A DNA stretch of 64,000 nucleotides. Source: Desulfuromonas sp. (lineage in GTDB: Bacteria > Desulfobacterota > Desulfuromonadia > Desulfuromonadales > Geothermobacteraceae). Position numbers and translations under genes: made by a program. Below are positions 49,184-57,744 of the stretch, in pieces; within the stretch, counting starts at the first letter, position 1; every line of letters begins with the position of its first letter. A model generated the notes under the pieces. That model made no database searches and was not told the origin of the DNA. It saw only the letters and a list, made by a program, of their open reading frames with translations. The stretch spans positions 1-64,000 of the forward strand of contig PKUA01000031.1 in assembly GCA_002868905.1 (NCBI GenBank), read 5' to 3'.

Positions 49184-51265
49184 CTAGAATCTGAAGCTCA
49201 CCTCACCCCAGAAACTCCGCCCCTCGAGCGGATAATCGTCCGGAATCCTCTCGGTGCTCGGCTCGCGGGCGTCCTCGTCGAACAGGTTGCGACCGGCCAG
49301 GGCCACATCGAGATTGCGCACAAACAGGTTCTTCCAGCGCAGGGTCAGGTCGACCAGCACGTAATCGTCGATCTCGTCACGGCTGTCGCCGGGGAAGCGT
49401 GCCCGGTCCATGACCCAGTTGACGGTCGGGTGAATCGAGCCGTTACCAAGGAAGGTGTAATGCGCGCCGAGGTAGAGCTGCTGGCGCGGGGCGTCAGGAA
49501 CGGCCCGGTCGGTCTTTTCGTTGATAGAGTGTTGGTAGGCGTAGTTGCCGGACAAGCGCAGATCCTCAGTAGCATCCCAGTTGATTTCGACCTCACCGCC
49601 GTACCCTTCCTGGTCACGTGCATTTTTGGCCGTTGCTGTGTCCGCACCGAGGTCGGGGACGGTATCTATCAAACCATCAATTTTGTAATAAAACAGACTG
49701 GCGACCAACTGTAGATCGAAGGTCGGGCGATAATCGAATACCAGTTCGCCGGTATCGATGACCTCAGGGTCGAGGGACTTGTTCCCTAAAGCAATTGGAT
49801 TCTGATCCGCGTAAAACTCCGCGAAGGAAGGTGCCCGAAAAGCCCTTCCGTAAAGTATTTTTGCTGTCAGATCGTGCCGGGCATTCCAGACGAGTGCGAG
49901 CCTGGGATTAAGGGTACTGCCGAAATCGGAATACCGGTCGTAACGCAAACCGGCCGTCAGCTCCCAATCTGCCGTTATCAACCACTCATCCTGAAAAATG
50001 AGATACCAGAGATCGCGATTCTGATTCTGAATATACACATAAGGAGTTCCGCTTACATCGGTCAATTGCCCGTCAATGGCGCCGGGGCCGAAATTCTTTT
50101 TCTCTCCGGCCTCCATTTCCTGGTGCTGAAAGCCGGTTCCGAACAGCAGCCGGTGATCAGTGAACCCGCTCCATGCGGCACTGAACCTCCCTTCAAAATA
50201 GCGGATGATCCCACGCGGCTGTCCAACCATCCCATCTTCAAATCCAGCCGTACCGGGAGGAAGAATAACGAATTCCGTATCATCATCCAGGTGCATGTAG
50301 CTCAGAACGGTATCGAACTCGAAATTTTCAACCAGGTCGTTGTTGTTCCATAAAAGATCGGCTCGCCAGATGGAATCGTCCTGTCTTCCAACCGGGTCGA
50401 GGGCCTGGGCCGCCCCGGCTCCCTGACCGGCATCCATCAGCTGCCAGTGCCAGAGCCGAAAATCGACATCGTCGTAACGCAGGTCAAGATGACTGTTCAG
50501 CATTTTATACCGCGTACTGAGCGGACCCGGCGCCAGCGAGGCATCGGTCCCCGTCATTTGGTCGAGGATGGACTGGAAGTCCGATTTGACGATCCGGCCG
50601 TCGTCCCCGTCGGTCTGCCTCCATTCCAAAGAGAAACTCCCCTCCAACTCGCCCCATTCCTGGCCGACCTGCAACCACGCATCACGGTTGTCGAACGACC
50701 CGAGGCGGGCACCGACATCAACCCCATCGATTTCGTTCCCCTGCTTGGTGATGATGTTGATCACACCGGAAAAAGCATCCGCTCCGTAGATGGCCGAACC
50801 GGGGCCTCGCAGGACCTCTATCCGGGAGACATTCTCCAGCGGAAACCGGAACAAATTGGGTGTTCCCCCTGACCAGGAGAAAGGAAACGGCAAACCATTC
50901 AACAGGAACAGCACATGCGGATTATGTCCGGTGTGAATACCTCGGATAGAATAGATCGGCCTGGTCCGGTTCAGGTTCGAAAGAGAGACATGGAGACCGG
51001 GAACCGACTCGAGTGCCTCCATGACGGTGCGAGCCCCCATCTCCTCGATGTCCCGCGCCGTGATCAGGCTGGCGACCGCCGGCGCCCTGGAGACCGGCTT
51101 GCTGCTGCCGGTGGCGATAGTGATGAAAGCCTCGTCACCATAGAGATCGCTCAATTCGGCATCGACATCGGCCATTGCAACGAGGTCTTTGGCCGAAACG
51201 GCCAAGGGAGTCAATACTGCGACGAGGAAGGGGAGTACGACGACAACAACGGTGAACCAGCGCAT
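49184..51265 (-). CDS. TonB-dependent outer-membrane receptor
   Basis: 693 residues. Signal peptide (about 1-25, ending VSA), an N-terminal segment with EAFITIATGSSKPVSRAPAVASLITARDIEEMG (TonB-box/plug start), a plug domain to about 175 (IEVLRGPGSAIYGADAFSGVINIITK) and a 22-strand barrel ending SFWGEVSFRF with the terminal Phe needed for Bam insertion. ATG 51265 is preferred to 51271 because AAGGAG is six bases away from it. A perfect 7-7-7 palindrome upstream may be an operator. The ligand is unknown; no exbB/exbD/tonB or ABC genes nearby. Confidence 0.92.
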   Translation of the reverse strand: MRWFTVVVVVLPFLVAVLTPLAVSAKDLVAMADVDAELSDLYGDEAFITIATGSSKPVSRAPAVASLITARDIEEMGARTVMEALESVPGLHVSLSNLNRTRPIYSIRGIHTGHNPHVLFLLNGLPFPFSWSGGTPNLFRFPLENVSRIEVLRGPGSAIYGADAFSGVINIITKQGNEIDGVDVGARLGSFDNRDAWLQVGQEWGELEGSFSLEWRQTDGDDGRIVKSDFQSILDQMTGTDASLAPGPLSTRYKMLNSHLDLRYDDVDFRLWHWQLMDAGQGAGAAQALDPVGRQDDSIWRADLLWNNNDLVENFEFDTVLSYMHLDDDTEFVILPPGTAGFEDGMVGQPRGIIRYFEGRFSAAWSGFTDHRLLFGTGFQHQEMEAGEKKNFGPGAIDGQLTDVSGTPYVYIQNQNRDLWYLIFQDEWLITADWELTAGLRYDRYSDFGSTLNPRLALVWNARHDLTAKILYGRAFRAPSFAEFYADQNPIALGNKSLDPEVIDTGELVFDYRPTFDLQLVASLFYYKIDGLIDTVPDLGADTATAKNARDQEGYGGEVEINWDATEDLRLSGNYAYQHSINEKTDRAVPDAPRQQLYLGAHYTFLGNGSIHPTVNWVMDRARFPGDSRDEIDDYVLVDLTLRWKNLFVRNLDVALAGRNLFDEDAREPSTERIPDDYPLEGRSFWGEVSFRF

Positions 51266-51383
51266 CGGCATCTCCTTGAAGGGTCGTAATGGCCCTGCAC
51301 CACTGCATTCCCCCTCAGCAGAGTTGGATCATAGTCGATGTCTTAGCTTTGGATACAACGATTGCCGAACGGCATGGCATAGA

Positions 51384-51404
51384 ATCATTAAAAAATATAA
51401 TGAT
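51384..51404. promoter_or_regulatory. Palindromic operator candidate upstream of the TonB receptor
   Basis: ATCATTA, seven bases AAAAATA, TAATGAT: a perfect 7-7-7 inverted repeat about 120 bases before the receptor start. AT-rich half-sites of this kind are typical of repressor operators and recall part of a Fur box (ATCATTA/TAATGAT), but spacing differs from the canonical 19-mer. Confidence 0.45.
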
Positions 51405-51528
51405 CAATCTCTCATCTTTGTCTCATTAAGTCAACAGGAAACGACCGCAAGCATCTTGACTTCATTGCTTCAAATAGAACCGGGCCGAATCACCGGCCAC
51501 AAAACCTGCGTTGCTCGCCGAGCGCTGC

Positions 51529-51534
51529 TATAAT
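51529..51534 (+). promoter_or_regulatory. -10 element of the glpK promoter
   Basis: A consensus TATAAT lies 40 bases before the glpK ATG. No good -35 is found at 16-18 bases, which suggests activator dependence. Confidence 0.5.
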
Positions 51535-51573
51535 AGTTTGCAATAAATGACCAACTCAAGGCCCGGAGGGAAC

Positions 51574-53052
51574 ATGCCCGACTATATCCTCGCCATCGAC
51601 CAGGGGACGACCGGCAGCACTGCCCTGCTGATTGATCATGACCTCACCATCCAGGGAAAAAACAATATTGAATTCCCGCAGCACTTCCCCCAACCGGGGT
51701 GGGTTGAGCACGATGCGGAGGAGATCTGGGGATCGGTCCGAGAGGCGGTGTCAGGATTACTTGAGAGCACGAAGGTGAAGCCGACCAGCATCGCGGCGAT
51801 CGGCATCACCAACCAGCGGGAGACCACCCTGATGTGGGACCGGGCCACCGGCGACCCGGTCGGCCGGGCCATCGTCTGGCAGGACCGGCGCACCGCCGAC
51901 ATTTGCCAGGAGCTGAAGGAGCGTGGGCTGGAACCGTATTTCCGGGCACAGACAGGCCTGGTCTTCGACCCCTACTTTGCGGGGACCAAGCTGACCTGGA
52001 TGCTCAGGGAGAATGACTCCCTGCGACAGCACGCGTCCGCTGGGAAACTCGCCTGCGGCACCATCGACAGTTTCCTGGTCTGGCGCCTCTCCGGCGGCAA
52101 AGCCCACGTCACAGACGTCTCCAACGCATCGCGCACCCTGTTGATGGACCTCGATTCCCTCGCATGGGACTCCGGATTGGCCAAACAGTTGGAGGTCCCG
52201 CTCCCACTGCTGCCGGAGATTCACCCCTCGTCAACCGAATACGCCAAGACCGCAGGGCTCGATTTCCTGCCTGACGGCCTCCCGATCGCCGGCATGGCGG
52301 GTGACCAGCAGGCCGCTCTGTTCGGCCAGGCCGGTTTCGACGTCGGAAACGGCAAATGCACCTACGGCACCGGAGCGTTCCTGCTGGTCAACACCGGCGA
52401 AAAACCGGTGCCGAGCGACAGCGGGCTGCTCACCACCGTCGGCTTGCAGGTTGAAGGCAAAACCAGCTATGCCCTGGAAGGGAGCGCCTTCATCGCCGGC
52501 GCCGCCGTTCAATGGTTGCGTGACGGCCTGAACTTTATCGAGGATTCGCCTGAGGTTGAAGCTCTTGCCAGCCAGGTCGAGGACAACGGCGGTGTGGTGT
52601 TCGTCCCCGCGCTGACCGGACTCGGCGCACCGCATTGGCGACCGGAGGCGCGCGGTCTGATCTGCGGCCTGACCCGCGGCACCACCCGCGCCCACTTGGC
52701 GCGTGCGACGCTGGAAGGGATCGCCCTGCAGATTCACGACCTGGCCGAGGCGATGACGCAAGACCTGGGTCAGCCGCTTGCGGAGTTCAAGGTCGACGGC
52801 GGCGCCGCCGCCAACGACCTGCTGATGCAGATTCAGGCCGACCTTCTGCTGACCGACGTCGTGCGACCGCAGACAGTCGAAACCACCTCACTCGGTGCGG
52901 CGATGCTGGCAGGATTGGCAGTCGGTTTCTGGAACGGGCTGGATGAGTTGCGGGCAAGCTGGCGCGAGGAGAGGCGATTCAAACCGACAACCTCGGCAAA
53001 GAAACGAGAGACATTGCTGCAACAGTGGCGGGATGCCGTCGGGAAGACCTGA
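51574..53052 (+). CDS. glpK: Glycerol kinase
   Basis: 492 residues, normal length. AIDQGTTGSTALL is the FGGY phosphate 1 motif; QDRRTADICQELKERG, GMAGDQQAALFGQAGF (adenosine region) and KVDGGAAANDLLMQIQADLL complete the signature. It phosphorylates glycerol to sn-glycerol-3-phosphate. ATG 51574 has GGAGG five bases before it; the reading could extend upstream to 51547, but without a site. No glpF or glpD neighbour. Confidence 0.97.
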   Translation: MPDYILAIDQGTTGSTALLIDHDLTIQGKNNIEFPQHFPQPGWVEHDAEEIWGSVREAVSGLLESTKVKPTSIAAIGITNQRETTLMWDRATGDPVGRAIVWQDRRTADICQELKERGLEPYFRAQTGLVFDPYFAGTKLTWMLRENDSLRQHASAGKLACGTIDSFLVWRLSGGKAHVTDVSNASRTLLMDLDSLAWDSGLAKQLEVPLPLLPEIHPSSTEYAKTAGLDFLPDGLPIAGMAGDQQAALFGQAGFDVGNGKCTYGTGAFLLVNTGEKPVPSDSGLLTTVGLQVEGKTSYALEGSAFIAGAAVQWLRDGLNFIEDSPEVEALASQVEDNGGVVFVPALTGLGAPHWRPEARGLICGLTRGTTRAHLARATLEGIALQIHDLAEAMTQDLGQPLAEFKVDGGAAANDLLMQIQADLLLTDVVRPQTVETTSLGAAMLAGLAVGFWNGLDELRASWREERRFKPTTSAKKRETLLQQWRDAVGKT

Positions 53053-53083
53053 TCAGGTACGTGGCAGGCGGCCGGTCGGGAAT

Positions 53084-53404
53084 TCAGAGGTCGTTAAGCA
53101 AACGGTAAATCTTCTGTTCCAGTGCCCAGAGCTTGGCGGCGGTCGCCTGGTCACCCATTTCCTCAAACATCAGCCGTCCCCGGTCGTAGGAGGCGTGAGT
53201 CCGTAACAGAGGTTGACTTAACTCCTTGACCAGCTTGTTCTGCGGAATCTCCCCGACCGTCTCTTCGAACGGCTCCAGTTGCTGCAATCCCTTTTCCAGC
53301 TCACGCAACGCCCTCCCCTGATCATCGTTGGTCTGCCGGCCGTGTGATTCCATCAACTGTTCGGTTTCGCTGATCAAAGCACGAAAACGGGTCGAAATAC
53401 TCAT
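53084..53404 (-). CDS. Conserved-looking helical protein of unknown function
   Basis: 106 residues, strongly helical and charged (RALISETEQLMESHGRQ; ALRELEKGLQQLEPFEET; AAKLWALEQKIYRLL). No signal peptide, motif or recognised family. GAGGAA lies six bases before ATG, and the length, codon use and good ribosome site support a real gene. It is convergent with glpK and divergent from the thiamin operon leader. Confidence 0.6.
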   Translation of the reverse strand: MSISTRFRALISETEQLMESHGRQTNDDQGRALRELEKGLQQLEPFEETVGEIPQNKLVKELSQPLLRTHASYDRGRLMFEEMGDQATAAKLWALEQKIYRLLNDL

Positions 53405-53525
53405 GAGTTCCTCGCATCACCTGGTAGGTCCGAAAGCTCGACATGGTAAGCGATGGGGGCGCACGGCGCAAGGGGAAAAGAGTTGACGCTGGCCAGCCTC
53501 TGCTGCTAGGGTTATCCGGCATTAT

Positions 53526-53612
53526 GCCCTAGGGGAGTCGACGACTGAGAGCTGCGCCACCGCGCGGTGACCCTTTGAACCTGATCCGGATGATACCGGC
53601 GTAGGGAAGCGG
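53526..53612 (+). promoter_or_regulatory. TPP riboswitch (THI element) ahead of the thiamin operon
   Basis: The conserved blocks are clear: AGGGGAGTC (53531-53539), CTGAGAG (53545-53551), GACCCTTTGAACCTGATCCGGAT (53569-53591) and ACCGGCGTAGGGAA (53595-53608). It senses thiamin pyrophosphate in the nascent transcript. The downstream terminator at 53640-53667 gives the off state. Confidence 0.95.
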
Positions 53613-53639
53613 CAGACCAGGGAAAGAGATCAATTCCGG

Positions 53640-53667
53640 GGCCGCTTGTTGCGGCCTTTTTGTTTTT
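53640..53667 (+). terminator. Riboswitch-controlled intrinsic terminator
   Basis: GGCCGC (53640-53645), loop TTGTT, GCGGCC (53651-53656), then a T-rich run TTTTTGTTTTT. It lies about 30 bases after the TPP aptamer and about 180 bases before the first thiamin gene. Confidence 0.88.
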
Positions 53668-53692
53668 GAACAGCGGATGCAAACCAATGTAG

Positions 53693-53833
53693 AGACGTCC
53701 CGCCGGGACGTCTTGCCGAAAAACCCATCGGTTCTTAATAACCGAGTAGAGACGTAGCATGCTACGTCTCTACTGATTATAAATCTGGGCTTGATGACCC
53801 AAACGGTAGAGACGCATTGCAACGCGTCTCTAC
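53693..53833. repeat. Three GTAGAGACG-type palindromes in the thiamin leader
   Basis: 53693-53713: AGACGTCCC, loop GCC, GGGACGTCT. 53746-53773: a perfect 28-base palindrome beginning GTAGAGACGTAGCA. 53806-53833: arms GTAGAGACGC/GCGTCTCTAC with an 8-base loop. Their shared outer arms GTAGAGACG/CGTCTCTAC mark one repeat family inserted in tandem, about 35-60 bases apart, between the riboswitch terminator and thiF. Confidence 0.85.
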
Positions 53834-53849
53834 GAAACAATCAGACAAC

Positions 53850-54662
53850 GTGAACATTTATCTCAACGAAAAACCGCAGCTCATCGGACCGGAAACGACT
53901 GCCGGGGAGGTCCGCGACCTGCACAAGCCGGATGCCGACCTGATGATCTGCAACGGATTCCCGATCCCGGCCGAACAGCTATTGCAGGAAGGTGATCGTC
54001 TGGTCTTGATCCGTCGGGGAGAAATTCCACCGGACGATGAGCTTGAAGCGCTGCTCACGGCGCGCCACACTCCGGGCGTCCACGCCAAGGTCAAGCAGGC
54101 GACGATCGGCATCGCCGGAGTCGGCGGCCTCGGCTCGGCCGTCTCCATCGCCTTGGCCAGGATCGGTATCGGCCGGCTGATCATTGCCGATTTCGACGTG
54201 GTGGAGCCGAGCAACCTGAACCGACAGCAGTTCTTTCTCGACCAGATCGGGTTGCCGAAGGTTGCAGCCCTGCGCGACAACCTGCAACGCATCAACCGCG
54301 CTGTTCAAGTGGAACCGATCAATCAGCGTCTGACGAGCGAAAACATCCCGGCCCTGTTTGCCGAGGCTGACATCCTGGTCGAATGCTTCGATCTCCCCGA
54401 CCAGAAAGCGATGCTGACCGAGAGCTGGCGCAGTCATTACCCCGACAGACCGCTGGTGGCGGCTTCAGGGCTGGCCGGATACGACAGTTCCAACAGCATC
54501 ACCACCCGGCGTGCCGGCATGAACTTCTATCTGGTCGGCGACCTGGAAACGGATGCCCGACCGGGTCGCGGCCTGATGGCTCCCAGGGTCGGTATTGCGG
54601 CCCACCACCAGGCCAATGCCGTCATGCGCCTGATTCTCGGAGTCGACCCGGCAGGAGAGTAA
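53850..54662 (+). CDS. thiF: ThiS adenylyltransferase with N-terminal ThiS-like domain (ThiF family 2)
   Basis: 270 residues from GTG 53850; an earlier TTG at 53817 lies inside a palindrome and is less likely. Residues 1-60 form a ThiS-like ubiquitin fold (NIYLNEKPQLIGPETTAGEV...GDRLVLIRRGE) without the C-terminal Gly-Gly. The E1-type domain follows with GIAGVGGLGSAVS (87-99), DFDVVEPSNLNRQQF and ECFDLPDQKAML. The zinc CxxC pairs of MoeB/ThiF family 1 are absent. It adenylates the ThiS C-terminus in thiazole synthesis. First gene of thiFSGHE. Confidence 0.9.
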   Translation: MNIYLNEKPQLIGPETTAGEVRDLHKPDADLMICNGFPIPAEQLLQEGDRLVLIRRGEIPPDDELEALLTARHTPGVHAKVKQATIGIAGVGGLGSAVSIALARIGIGRLIIADFDVVEPSNLNRQQFFLDQIGLPKVAALRDNLQRINRAVQVEPINQRLTSENIPALFAEADILVECFDLPDQKAMLTESWRSHYPDRPLVAASGLAGYDSSNSITTRRAGMNFYLVGDLETDARPGRGLMAPRVGIAAHHQANAVMRLILGVDPAGE

Positions 54663-54664
54663 AT

Positions 54665-54865
54665 ATGCAGATCACCCTCAACGGCCACTGCAAGGAAGTT
54701 ACCGACAACACGACGGTAGCTGAGTTATTAACGTCCCTCGGTCTCGACCCGACTCGCGTCGCGATTGAGTTGAACCAGCAAGTGATAAGCCGAGAGAGAT
54801 TCGGCGACACCCTGATCAACGCCGGTGACAGCATTGAAATTGTCCAGTTCGTCGGCGGAGGGTAA
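54665..54865 (+). CDS. thiS: Sulfur carrier protein ThiS
   Basis: 66 residues, ubiquitin-like, ending VQFVGGG with the Gly-Gly that becomes the thiocarboxylate sulfur donor. Starts two bases after thiF. Cytoplasmic; partner of ThiF and ThiG. Confidence 0.95.
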   Translation: MQITLNGHCKEVTDNTTVAELLTSLGLDPTRVAIELNQQVISRERFGDTLINAGDSIEIVQFVGGG

Positions 54866-54901
54866 TATTTGTCACATCACACTTTCGATGAGGTTTTTCA
54901 G

Positions 54902-55675
54902 ATGGACAGATTGACAATCGCCGGTCGCGAGTTCTCTTCTCGCCTGATGGTCGGCACGGGAAAATTCAGTTCCAATGCAGCTATGCAGGCTGCGATCGAG
55001 GCCTCCGGCAGCGAAATCGTCACCGTCGCCCTGCGCCGGGTCGATATCGAAAACCTGCAGGACGACATGTTGGCGCACATTGACCGGGAAAAATACCTGC
55101 TGCTGCCGAACACCAGCGGTGCCCGCGATGCCGATGAGGCGGTCCGGCTCGCCAGGCTGGCGCGAGCCGCCGGCTGCGAACCGTGGGTCAAGCTGGAGGT
55201 CACCCCGGACCCGTACTACCTGCTACCCGATCCGATTGAAACTCTGAAAGCGGCGGAGATCCTGGTCAAAGACGGCTTCACCGTCCTCCCCTACATCAAC
55301 GCCGACCCGGTGCTGGCCAAGCACCTGCAGGAGGCGGGGACCGCCACCGTCATGCCACTCGGGGCGCCGATCGGCACCAACAAGGGGGTTCGGACCCGCG
55401 ATCAGATCGGCATCATCATCGAGCAGGCGCTGGTCCCGGTCGTGGTCGACGCCGGTCTCGGCGCTCCGTCCCACGCCGCCGAAGCGATGGAGATGGGGGC
55501 GGATGCCGTCCTGGTCAACACCGCTCTTGCCGTCGCCAGGGATCCAGCCGCCATGTCAATCGCCTTCCGTAAGGGGGTCGAAGCTGGCCGTGAAGCCTTC
55601 CTCGCCGGCCTCGGCAGCGAGAAGATCAAGGCCGAAGCGAGCAGCCCGCTGACAGGGTTCCTCCGGGACGAGTAA
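54902..55675 (+). CDS. thiG: Thiazole synthase
   Basis: 257 residues from ATG 54902 (a TTG at 54869 would add 11 residues). [18 protein letters not shown] start, the Lys that forms the imine with deoxyxylulose phosphate in [11 protein letters not shown], and [28 protein letters not shown] phosphate site. It builds the thiazole ring from DXP, dehydroglycine and ThiS-thiocarboxylate. Confidence 0.96.
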   Translation: MDRLTIAGREFSSRLMVGTGKFSSNAAMQAAIEASGSEIVTVALRRVDIENLQDDMLAHIDREKYLLLPNTSGARDADEAVRLARLARAAGCEPWVKLEVTPDPYYLLPDPIETLKAAEILVKDGFTVLPYINADPVLAKHLQEAGTATVMPLGAPIGTNKGVRTRDQIGIIIEQALVPVVVDAGLGAPSHAAEAMEMGADAVLVNTALAVARDPAAMSIAFRKGVEAGREAFLAGLGSEKIKAEASSPLTGFLRDE

Positions 55676-55705
55676 CATCCGGGTCTTAAACTATTCACTG
55701 AATCA

Positions 55706-55728
55706 CTCTGCACTGATTAAGTGCAGAG
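55706..55728 (+). other. Hairpin between thiG and thiH
   Basis: CTCTGCACT, loop GATTA, AGTGCAGAG: nine perfect pairs, 30 bases after the thiG stop. No U-tract follows, so RNA stabilisation or pausing is more likely than termination. Confidence 0.5.
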
Positions 55729-55769
55729 GTTTCTGAAAGACTGAAAGTTCTCGGACCGGTAGAATAACG

Positions 55770-55925
55770 ACAGCATTCCTTCTCCCCGTGGGAGAAGGAG
55801 GCCTCAGGCCGGATGGGAGGAACCGACGCGCCCTCTCACCCCGGCCCTCTCCCACGGAGGGGAGTGGGTGGGTGAAAAACCCGGACTGAAAGTCCATAGT
55901 TTTAACAAGCGTGTCGAAACAATAA
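55770..55925. repeat. Dispersed hairpin repeat, copy C, between thiG and thiH
   Basis: Hairpin CCTTCTCCC-CGT-GGGAGAAGG at 55778-55798, followed by CCCTCTCACCCCGGCCCTCTCCC, a widespread bacterial intergenic repeat pattern, and a tail GCGTGTCGAAACAATAAAG like that of copy B. It splits the thi operon by about 265 bases. Confidence 0.65.
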
Positions 55926-55941
55926 AGTGAAAGAGCTCACC

Positions 55942-57084
55942 ATGAGTTTTATCGACGTCATCCGTCAGTATGACCCGCAGGATGTCCGGCAGCGTATCGA
56001 AAATGCCACCGGAGATGATGTGAACCGCGCACTCGCGACTGAACATCCCGGGCCACAGGAATTGATGGCTCTCCTCTCTCCGGCAGCCGAGGAAAAGATC
56101 GAAACGCTGGCGAACAGGGCCAACCAGACGACCCTGCGCCGCTTCGGCCGAACCATCCTGCTTTACGCGCCGCTCTACCTTTCCAACGTCTGCCAGAACG
56201 GCTGCGTCTACTGCGGCTTCTCCGCCGAGAACAGTGTCCCGCGCAAGACCCTGACCGATGACGAAATCCTGGCGGATGCCAAAAACCTGCACGACCAGGG
56301 ATTCCGCCACATTCTGCTGTTGACCGGCGAAGCGAAGGGAGAGATCGGAGTCGACTTCCTCGAAAACGCCATCCGCCTGGTCCGCCCCTGGTTTTCCTCG
56401 ATCGGCCTCGAAGTCTTCCCGATGGCGGCTGACGACTACCGCCGCCTGATTGACGCCGGCGTCGACACCCTGACCATCTACCAGGAGACTTACGACGAGG
56501 GCCTGTACGCCGAGCTGCACCCCTACGGACAAAAACGGGACTACGCCTGGCGTCTCGCGACCCCCGAGCGCGGTGGCGAGGCAGGTCTGCGGCGCATCGG
56601 CATCGGTGCTTTGCTCGGACTCGGCGATTTCCGCCTGGAAGGGTTTTTTACCGGCCTGCACGCCCTCTACCTGGCCAAGCGGTTCTGGCGCAGCCAGATC
56701 ACCGTGTCGTTCCCGCGGCTGCGCCCGGCCGACGGCGGGTTCCAACCTCTCCACCTCGTCTCCGATCGCAACCTGGTTCAACTGATCTGCACCCTGCGCC
56801 TGATAATCCCTGATGCCGGACTGGTGCTCTCGACCCGGGAGAGTGCGCAACTGCGCGACAACCTGCTCCCCCTCGGCATTACCCAGATGAGCGCGGGGTC
56901 GTGCACCGCCCCCGGCGGCTATGCCAGCGGCGAACGCCATACCGAGCAGTTCGCCATCGACGACGACCGCTCTCCGGCCGACTTTGCCGCCATGCTCCGC
57001 GATAAAGGTTACGATCCGGTCTGGAAGGATTGGGACGGGCTGTTCCTCTCGAAAGAAGCTGAGCAGGCGGGAACCGGAAGGTAA
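55942..57084 (+). CDS. thiH: 2-iminoacetate synthase (radical SAM tyrosine lyase)
   Basis: About 380 residues. LYAPLYLSNVCQNGCVYCGF carries CX3CX2C for the radical SAM cluster. It cleaves tyrosine to dehydroglycine and p-cresol, the oxygen-independent alternative to ThiO, in keeping with an anaerobe. ATG 55942 has AAAGAG six bases upstream; GTG 55927 is an alternative. Five bases ahead of thiE. Confidence 0.95.
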   Translation: MSFIDVIRQYDPQDVRQRIENATGDDVNRALATEHPGPQELMALLSPAAEEKIETLANRANQTTLRRFGRTILLYAPLYLSNVCQNGCVYCGFSAENSVPRKTLTDDEILADAKNLHDQGFRHILLLTGEAKGEIGVDFLENAIRLVRPWFSSIGLEVFPMAADDYRRLIDAGVDTLTIYQETYDEGLYAELHPYGQKRDYAWRLATPERGGEAGLRRIGIGALLGLGDFRLEGFFTGLHALYLAKRFWRSQITVSFPRLRPADGGFQPLHLVSDRNLVQLICTLRLIIPDAGLVLSTRESAQLRDNLLPLGITQMSAGSCTAPGGYASGERHTEQFAIDDDRSPADFAAMLRDKGYDPVWKDWDGLFLSKEAEQAGTGR

Positions 57085-57089
57085 CCAAG

Positions 57090-57722
57090 ATGGCAGGCGA
57101 CAGGGTCGATTTCACGCTCTACCTGATCACCGACCGCACCGTTCTGCCGGCAGGCGCCACGCTCTACGACCAGGTCGAGGCGGCCCTTGAAGGTGGACTG
57201 AACGGGGTCCAACTCCGGGAAAAGGACCTGAGTGCAGCCGAAAGGCTGCCGCTGGCGATGAAACTGAGAAAGTTGACCTCTCGTTTCGGAGCGAAGCTGC
57301 TGATCAATGATCGAATCGATCTCGCTCTCGCGGTTAAAGCTGACGGGGTTCATCTCGGCGGCCACTCCCTGCCAGCAAAAGTCGCCCGGACGTTACTCGG
57401 ACCCGACATGTTGATCGGCGTATCGACCCATTCCCTTGACGAAATTGCTGCCGCGGAAGAAGGCGGGGCCGACTTCGTGACCTTTGGGCCGATCTTCGAT
57501 ACCCCGTCGAAGCGGCATCTCGGTCAACCGACCGGGGTTAAGCAACTGCAGAAGGTCGCGACGGCGTCATCCCTTCCCTTGTTCCCCCTCGGCGGGATCC
57601 ATCTCGACAATCTTTCATCTATTACCGGTTGCGGTATCAGGCGGGCCGCTTGCATCTCAGCAATTCTCGGTTCTGCGGACCCGGCGGGAATAACCCAGCG
57701 TTTTCTCGAACGATTAAGCTGA
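57090..57722 (+). CDS. thiE: Thiamin-phosphate synthase
   Basis: 210 residues. YLITDRTVLP, GVQLREKDLSAAERL, LLINDRIDLALAVKADGVHLGG, GVSTHSLDEIAAAEEGGADFVTFGPIFDTPSK are the TMP synthase motifs. It joins HMP-PP and HET-P. ThiC, ThiD and ThiM are not in the window. Near the C-terminus CGIRRAACISAIL replaces the usual (G/A)GxAxxxAI run. Confidence 0.95.
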   Translation: MAGDRVDFTLYLITDRTVLPAGATLYDQVEAALEGGLNGVQLREKDLSAAERLPLAMKLRKLTSRFGAKLLINDRIDLALAVKADGVHLGGHSLPAKVARTLLGPDMLIGVSTHSLDEIAAAEEGGADFVTFGPIFDTPSKRHLGQPTGVKQLQKVATASSLPLFPLGGIHLDNLSSITGCGIRRAACISAILGSADPAGITQRFLERLS

Positions 57723-57744
57723 GGATTTTTTCGTTTTCCGGGGA

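Larger units (their letters stand above)
51272..51573. other. Divergent control region of the TonB receptor and glpK
   Basis: 302 bases with the palindrome at 51384-51404 and the glpK -10 at 51529-51534, listed separately. I saw no cobalamin or other riboswitch core in the leader of the receptor. Confidence 0.5.

Noticed and set aside
51272-51573. Cobalamin riboswitch upstream of the TonB receptor
   Set aside because: The B12 box core was looked for in the leader on the minus strand and not found.
53689-53833. CRISPR array
   Set aside because: The three repeats are palindromes with different cores and irregular spacing, and no cas genes are present.
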